Part shown: piece by piece, positions 56,883-64,000 of the stretch | How the letters are laid out: each line of letters begins with the position of its first letter | Numbering within the stretch: the stretch's first letter is position 1 | Assembly: GCA_964019155.1 (NCBI GenBank) | Contig: CAXHSG010000177.1 | Coordinates: 620,001 to 684,000 of the forward strand | Direction: 5' to 3' | Source: Osedax fenrisi | Lineage: Eukaryota > Annelida > Polychaeta > Sabellida > Siboglinidae | Length of the DNA stretch: 64,000 nucleotides | Position numbers and translations under genes: made by a program | The notes under the pieces: generated by a model | Seen by the model: the letters and a program-made list of their open reading frames with translations, nothing else | What the model was told of the DNA's origin: nothing | Database searches by the model: none

Positions 56883-58064
56883 TTAATGATAGCATTAGTT
56901 TTAAGTATAGCATGGGTGTCAATGATAGCATTAGTTTTAAGTATAGCATGGATGTTAGTGATAGTATTAGTTTTAAGTATAGCATGGGTTTTAATGATAG
57001 TATTAGTTTTAAGTATAGCATGGATATTAATGATATCATTAGTTTTAAGTATAGCATGGGTGTTAATGATAGCATTAGTTTTAAGTATAGCATGGATGTT
57101 AATGATAGCATGGGTGATAAGTATAGCATGGGTGATAAGTATAGCATGGGTGTTAATGATAGCATTAGTTTTAAGTATAGCATGGGTATTAATGATAGCA
57201 TTAGTTTTAAGTATAGCATGGGTGTTAATGATATCATTAGTTTTAAGTATAGCATGGGTTTTAATGATAGCATTAGTTTTAAGTATAGCATGGATGTTAG
57301 TGATAGTATTAGTTTTAAGTATAGCATGGGTGTTAATGATAGCATTAGTTATAAGTATAGCATGGGTGTTACTGATAGCATTAGTTTTAAGTATAACATG
57401 GGATTTAATGATAGCATTAGTTTTAAGTATAGCATGGGTGTCAATGATAGTATTAGTTTTAAGTATAGCATGGATGTTAATGATAGAATTAGTTTTAAGT
57501 ATAGCATGGTTGTTAATAATAGCATTAGTTTTAAGTATAGCATGGTTTTAATGATAGCATTAGTTTTAAGTATAGCATGGGTATTAATGATAGCATTAGT
57601 TTTAATGATAGCATTAGTTTTAAGTATAGCATGGGTATTAATGATAGCATTAGTTTTAAGTATAGCATGGGTGTTAATGATAGCATTACTTTTAAGTATA
57701 ACATGGATGTTAATGATAGCATTAGTTTTAAGTATAACATGGGTGTTAATAATAGCATTAGTTTTAAGTATAGCATGGTTTTAATGATAGCATTAGTTTT
57801 AAGTATAGCATGGGTATTAATGATAGCATTAGTTTTAAGTATAGCATGGGTATTAATGATGGCATTAGTTATAAGTATAGCATGGGTATTAATGATAGCA
57901 TTAGTTTTAAGTATGGCATGGGTATTAATGATAGCATTAGTTTTAATGATAGCATTAGTTTTAAGTATAGCATGGGTATTAATGATAGCATTAGTTTTAA
58001 GTATAGCATGGGTGTTAATGATAGCATTACTTTTAAGTATAACATGGATGTTAATGATAGCATT
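55477..58064 (+). repeat. Copy 1 of a 2,588-bp near-identical segment
   Basis: This segment matches 61413-64000 at a constant offset of 5,936 bp. I saw a single substitution, T57001 against C62937. The match ends only because the window ends, so the duplicate is at least this long. Confidence 0.87.
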
Positions 58065-59289
58065 AGTTTTAAGTATAGCATGGGTGTTAATGATAACATT
58101 AGTTTTAATGATATCATTAGTTTTATGTATATCATGTATGTTAATGATAGCATTAGTTTTAAGTATAGCATGGGTATTAATGATAGCATTAGTTTTAAGT
58201 ATAGCATGTGTGTTAATGATAGCATTAGTTTTAAGTATAGCATGGGTGTTAATGATAGTATTAGTTTTAAGTATAATATAGATGTTAACGATAGCATTAG
58301 TTTTAAGTACAGCATGGGTGTTAATGATAGCATTAGTTTTAAGTATAACATGGGTGTTAATGATAGCATTAGTTTTAAGTATAGCATGGGTGTTAATGAT
58401 AGCATTAGTTTTAATTATAACATGGGTGTTAATGATAGCATTAGTTTTAATGATAGCATGGGTGTTAATGATAGCATTAGTTTTAAGTATAGCATGGGTA
58501 GTAATGATATCATTAGTTTTAAGTATAGCATGGGTGTTAATGATAGCTTTAGTTTTAAGTATAGCATGGTTGTTAATGATAGCATTAGTTTTAAGTATAG
58601 CATGGATGTTAATGATAGCTTTAGTTTTAAGTATAGCATAGGTTTTAATGATAGCATTAGTTTTAATGATAGCATGGGTGTTAATGATAGCATTAGTTTT
58701 AATGATAGCATTAGTTTTAAGTATAGCATGGGTATTAATGATAGCATTAGTTTTAAGTATAGCATGGGTGTTAATAATAGCTTTACTTTTAAGTATAACA
58801 TGGATGTTAATGATAGCATTAGTTTTAAGTATAGCATGGGTGTTAATGATAACATTAGTTTTAATGATAGCATTAGTTTTAAGTATATCATATATTTTAA
58901 TGATAGCATTAGTTTTAAGTATAGCATGTGTGTTAATGATATCATTAGTTTTAAGTATAGCATGGGTGTTAATGATAGTATTAGTATTAAGTATAATATA
59001 GATGTTAATGAAAGCATTAGTTTTAAGTATAACATGGGTGTTAATGATAGCATTAGTTTTAAGTATAGCATGGGTAGTAATGATATAATTAGTTTTAAGT
59101 ATAACATGGGTGTTAATGATATAATTAGTTTTAAGTATAGCATGGATGTTAATGATAGAATTAGTTTTAAGTATAGCATGGATGTTAATGATAGCTTTAG
59201 TTTTAAGTATAGCATGGGTTTTAATGATAGCATTAGTTTTAAGTATAGCATGGGCGTTAATGATATCATTAGTTTTAAGTATAGCATGG
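58008..59289 (+). repeat. Copy 1 of a 1.28-kb segment, tandem offset 1,404 bp
   Basis: This segment matches 59412-60693 at an offset of 1,404 bp (39 units exactly), with one visible substitution, T59122 against G60526. Shared rare markers include ATCATATATTTTAATG at 58887 and 60291 and the AATGAAAGC substitution near 59010 and 60414. Confidence 0.86.
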
Positions 59290-59411
59290 TTATTAATGAT
59301 ATCATTAGTTTTAAGTATAGCATGGGTGTTAATGATAGCATTAGTTTTAAGTATAGCATGGATGTTAATGATAGCATGGGTGATAAGTATAGCATGGGTG
59401 ATAAGTATAGC

Positions 59412-60693
59412 ATGGGTGTTAATGATAGCATTACTTTTAAGTATAACATGGATGTTAATGATAGCATTAGTTTTAAGTATAGCATGGGTGTTAATGATAA
59501 CATTAGTTTTAATGATATCATTAGTTTTATGTATATCATGTATGTTAATGATAGCATTAGTTTTAAGTATAGCATGGGTATTAATGATAGCATTAGTTTT
59601 AAGTATAGCATGTGTGTTAATGATAGCATTAGTTTTAAGTATAGCATGGGTGTTAATGATAGTATTAGTTTTAAGTATAATATAGATGTTAACGATAGCA
59701 TTAGTTTTAAGTACAGCATGGGTGTTAATGATAGCATTAGTTTTAAGTATAACATGGGTGTTAATGATAGCATTAGTTTTAAGTATAGCATGGGTGTTAA
59801 TGATAGCATTAGTTTTAATTATAACATGGGTGTTAATGATAGCATTAGTTTTAATGATAGCATGGGTGTTAATGATAGCATTAGTTTTAAGTATAGCATG
59901 GGTAGTAATGATATCATTAGTTTTAAGTATAGCATGGGTGTTAATGATAGCTTTAGTTTTAAGTATAGCATGGTTGTTAATGATAGCATTAGTTTTAAGT
60001 ATAGCATGGATGTTAATGATAGCTTTAGTTTTAAGTATAGCATAGGTTTTAATGATAGCATTAGTTTTAATGATAGCATGGGTGTTAATGATAGCATTAG
60101 TTTTAATGATAGCATTAGTTTTAAGTATAGCATGGGTATTAATGATAGCATTAGTTTTAAGTATAGCATGGGTGTTAATAATAGCTTTACTTTTAAGTAT
60201 AACATGGATGTTAATGATAGCATTAGTTTTAAGTATAGCATGGGTGTTAATGATAACATTAGTTTTAATGATAGCATTAGTTTTAAGTATATCATATATT
60301 TTAATGATAGCATTAGTTTTAAGTATAGCATGTGTGTTAATGATATCATTAGTTTTAAGTATAGCATGGGTGTTAATGATAGTATTAGTATTAAGTATAA
60401 TATAGATGTTAATGAAAGCATTAGTTTTAAGTATAACATGGGTGTTAATGATAGCATTAGTTTTAAGTATAGCATGGGTAGTAATGATATAATTAGTTTT
60501 AAGTATAACATGGGTGTTAATGATAGAATTAGTTTTAAGTATAGCATGGATGTTAATGATAGAATTAGTTTTAAGTATAGCATGGATGTTAATGATAGCT
60601 TTAGTTTTAAGTATAGCATGGGTTTTAATGATAGCATTAGTTTTAAGTATAGCATGGGCGTTAATGATATCATTAGTTTTAAGTATAGCATGG
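59412..60693 (+). repeat. Copy 2 of a 1.28-kb segment, tandem offset 1,404 bp
   Basis: This is the partner of 58008-59289. It starts directly after a paired A/B hybrid site (59376-59411), which suggests the duplication breakpoint lies at that hybrid. Confidence 0.86.
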
Positions 60694-61412
60694 GTGTTAA
60701 TGATAGCATTAGTTTTAAGTATAGCATGGATGTTAATGATAGCATGGGTGATAAGTATAGCATGGGTGATAAGTATAGCATGGGTGTTAATGATAGCATT
60801 AGTTTTAAGTATAACATGGGATTTAATGATAGCATTAGTTTTAAGTATAGCATGGGTGTCAATGATAGCATTAGTTTTAAGTATAGCATGGATGTTAATG
60901 ATAGCATTAGTTTTAAGTATAGCATGGGTGTTAATAATAGCATTAGTTTTAAGTATAGCATGGTTTTAATGATAGCATTAGTTTTAAGTATAGCATGGGT
61001 ATTAATGATAGCATTAGTTTTAATGATAGCATTAGTTTTAAGTATAGCATGGGTATTAATGATAGCATTAGTTTTAAGTATAGCATGGGTGTTAATGATA
61101 GCATTACTTTTAAGTATAACATGGATGTTAATTATAGCATTAGTTTTAAGTATAGCATGGGTGTTAATAATAGCATTAGTTTTAAGTATAGCATGGTTTT
61201 AATGATAGCATTAGTTTTAATGATAGTATTAGTTTTAAGTATAGCATGGGTATTAATGATAGCATTAGTTTTAAGTATAGCATGGGTATTAATGATGGCA
61301 TTAGTTATAAGTATAGCATGGGTATTAATGATAGCATTAGTTTTAATGATAGCATTAGTTTTAAGTATAGCATGGGTATTAATGATAGAATTAGTTTTAA
61401 GTATAGCATGGG

Positions 61413-64000
61413 TGTTAATGATAGCATTAGTTTTAAGTATAGCATGTGTGTTAATGATAGCATTAGTTTTAAGTATAGCATGGGTGTTAATGATAGTATT
61501 AGTTTTAAGTATAATATAGATGTTAATGATAGCATTAGTTTTAAGTATAGTATGGGTGTTAATTATAGCATTAGTTTTAAGTATAACATGGGTGTTAATG
61601 ATAGCATTAGTTTTAAGTATAGCATGGGTGTTAATGATAGAATTAGTTTTAATTATAACATGGGTGTTAATGATAGCATTAGTTTTAACGATAGCATGGG
61701 TGTTAATGATAGCATTAGTTTTAAGTATAGCAAGGGTAGTAATGATATCATTAGTGTTAAGTATAGCATGGGTGTTAATGATAGAATTAGTTTTAAGTAT
61801 AGCATGGATGTTAATGATAGCTTTAGTTTTAAGTATAGCATGGGTTTTAATGATAGCATTAGTTTTAAGTATAGCATGGGTTTTAATGATATCATTAGTT
61901 TTAAGTATAGCATGGGCGTTAATGATATCATTAGTTATAAGTATAGCATGGGTGTTACTGATAGCATTAGTTTTAAGTATAACATGGGATTTAATGATAG
62001 CATTAGTTTTAAGTATAGCATGGGTGTCAATGATAGCATTAGTTTTAAGTATAGCATGGATGTTAATGATAGAATTAGTTTTAAGTATAGCATGGTTGTT
62101 AATAATAGCATTAGTTTTAATGATAGCATTAGTTTTAAGTATAGCATGGGTATTAATGATAGCATTAGTTTTAAGTATAGCATGGGTGTTAATGATAGCA
62201 TTACTTTTAAGTATAGCATGGGTGTTAATGATATCATTAGTTTTAAGTATAGCATGGGTTTTAATGATAGCATTAGTTTTAAGTATAGCATGGGTGTCAA
62301 TGATAGCATTAGTTTTAAGTATAGCATGGGTATTAATGATAGCATTAGTTTTAAGTATAGCATGGGTGTTAATGATAGCATTACTTTTAAGTATAGCATG
62401 GGTGTTAATGATATCATTAGTTTTAAGTATAGCATGGGTTTTAATGATAGCATTAGTTTTAAGTATAGCATGGGTGTCAATGATAGCATTAGTTTTAAGT
62501 ATAGCATGGATGTTAGTGATAGTATTAGTTTTAAGTATAGCATGGGTGTTAATGATAGCATTAGTTTTAAGTATAGCATGGATGTTAATGATAGCATGGG
62601 TGATAAGTATAGCATGGGTGATAAGTATAGCATGGGTGTTAATGATAGCATTAGTTTTAAGTATAGCATGGGTATTAATGATAGCATTAGTTTTAAGTAT
62701 AGCATGGGTGTTAATGATATCATTAGTTTTAAGTATAGCATGGATGTTAGTGATAGTATTAGTTTTAAGTATAGCATGGGTGTTAATGATAGCATTAGTT
62801 TTAAGTATAGCATGGGTATTAATGATAGCATTAGTTTTAAGTATAGCATGGGTGTCAATGATAGCATTAGTTTTAAGTATAGCATGGATGTTAGTGATAG
62901 TATTAGTTTTAAGTATAGCATGGGTTTTAATGATAGCATTAGTTTTAAGTATAGCATGGATATTAATGATATCATTAGTTTTAAGTATAGCATGGGTGTT
63001 AATGATAGCATTAGTTTTAAGTATAGCATGGATGTTAATGATAGCATGGGTGATAAGTATAGCATGGGTGATAAGTATAGCATGGGTGTTAATGATAGCA
63101 TTAGTTTTAAGTATAGCATGGGTATTAATGATAGCATTAGTTTTAAGTATAGCATGGGTGTTAATGATATCATTAGTTTTAAGTATAGCATGGGTTTTAA
63201 TGATAGCATTAGTTTTAAGTATAGCATGGATGTTAGTGATAGTATTAGTTTTAAGTATAGCATGGGTGTTAATGATAGCATTAGTTATAAGTATAGCATG
63301 GGTGTTACTGATAGCATTAGTTTTAAGTATAACATGGGATTTAATGATAGCATTAGTTTTAAGTATAGCATGGGTGTCAATGATAGTATTAGTTTTAAGT
63401 ATAGCATGGATGTTAATGATAGAATTAGTTTTAAGTATAGCATGGTTGTTAATAATAGCATTAGTTTTAAGTATAGCATGGTTTTAATGATAGCATTAGT
63501 TTTAAGTATAGCATGGGTATTAATGATAGCATTAGTTTTAATGATAGCATTAGTTTTAAGTATAGCATGGGTATTAATGATAGCATTAGTTTTAAGTATA
63601 GCATGGGTGTTAATGATAGCATTACTTTTAAGTATAACATGGATGTTAATGATAGCATTAGTTTTAAGTATAACATGGGTGTTAATAATAGCATTAGTTT
63701 TAAGTATAGCATGGTTTTAATGATAGCATTAGTTTTAAGTATAGCATGGGTATTAATGATAGCATTAGTTTTAAGTATAGCATGGGTATTAATGATGGCA
63801 TTAGTTATAAGTATAGCATGGGTATTAATGATAGCATTAGTTTTAAGTATGGCATGGGTATTAATGATAGCATTAGTTTTAATGATAGCATTAGTTTTAA
63901 GTATAGCATGGGTATTAATGATAGCATTAGTTTTAAGTATAGCATGGGTGTTAATGATAGCATTACTTTTAAGTATAACATGGATGTTAATGATAGCATT
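61413..64000 (+). repeat. Copy 2 of a 2,588-bp near-identical segment (truncated by window end)
   Basis: This is the partner of 55477-58064. The left edge of the match is where the other copy reads ATGTATGTT and this one reads ATGGGTGTT. Confidence 0.87.

Larger units (their letters stand above)
1..64000 (+). repeat. 36-bp satellite array filling the window
   Basis: Every line of the window reads as tandem copies of a 36-bp unit made of half A (ATGGGTGTTAATGATAGC) followed by half B (ATTAGTTTTAAGTATAGC). Variants are mostly substitutions at a few positions: the GTG of half A (also GTA, GTT, AGT, GCG, GGA-type contexts), the AGC before half B (also ATC, AAC, AAT, AGA, AGT), and the last codon-sized steps of B (AAGTAT becoming AATGAT or AATTAT). 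Length variants are 35 bp (1-bp deletion), 54 bp (an extra half) and runs of single 18-bp hybrids. There is no gap, no unique insert and no recognisable mobile element. The array enters at base 1 and leaves at base 64000 in mid-unit, so it is longer than the window. Orientation is head-to-tail throughout; I saw no inverted segment. Satellite identity is direct from sequence; a eukaryotic heterochromatic origin is inference. Confidence 0.98.

Noticed and set aside
1..64000. CRISPR array
   Set aside because: The period is in the right size range, but there are no unique spacers: repeats abut each other directly and no cas gene is present.
1..64000. Centromeric CENP-B box or telomere repeat
   Set aside because: The CG-containing CENP-B box core is absent and the consensus has no CpG. 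No short G-rich telomere-type repeat such as TTAGGG arrays occurs.
1..64000. G-quadruplex potential
   Set aside because: There is one GGG run per 36 bp, so loops would be over 30 bases. That is too long for a convincing quadruplex.
1..64000. tRNA, rRNA, insertion sequence or retroelement insertions
   Set aside because: Reading through the window, every segment is recognisable as the 36-bp unit or its 17/18-bp derivatives. No foreign segment of even 50 bp stands out.

Overview
The whole 64 kb window is one uninterrupted satellite/minisatellite array. I found no protein-coding gene, RNA gene, transposon, CRISPR array or unique-sequence island. The basic unit is 36 bp, built from two related 18-bp halves: A = ATGGGTGTTAATGATAGC and B = ATTAGTTTTAAGTATAGC. 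A and B agree at 13 of 18 positions, so the 36-mer is probably an old dimer of an 18-mer. About 1,780 unit-lengths fit in the window. The array runs off both ends, so its true size and flanks are unknown. The consensus is about 31% GC, has no CpG, and is strand-asymmetric (9 G against 2 C per unit on the + strand).

A large tandem array of this kind with nested higher-order repeats points to a eukaryotic heterochromatic, subtelomeric or pericentromeric region. I do not recognise the unit and cannot name the organism. The giant open reading frames are artefacts. The period is a multiple of three, and the consensus has no stop codon in four of six frames (two on each strand), so simple tandem repetition creates ORFs of up to about 1,500 codons. 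The remaining two frames have six and three stops per unit.

Layout. 1-3951: diverged 36-mers with a 378-bp internal duplication. 3952-13663: first paired 35-bp-unit cassettes, a 972-bp tandem duplication (about 6.14-8.08 kb) and a related third copy at 9.04-10.50 kb. 13664-26380: a 1,385-bp tandem duplication followed by a roughly 5.6-kb higher-order duplication (15.33-20.76 kb against 21.02-26.37 kb). 24.8-36.2 kb: a roughly 4.0-4.3 kb higher-order unit in three related copies that differ by whole-unit indels (180 bp, 72 bp). 36.2-49.8 kb: a roughly 5.65-kb duplication (36.27-38.7 against 41.91-44.4 kb) with half-unit indels. 49.8-64 kb: a locally distinct variant family with tandem duplications at offsets of 3,543, 1,404 and 5,936 bp. 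One of these pairs (2,588 bp) differs at a single base that I could see.

The picture is of active satellite turnover: base substitutions, 1-bp deletions, 18-bp half-unit gains and losses, hybrid half-units, and multi-kilobase duplications layered on one another. No gene system is visible.
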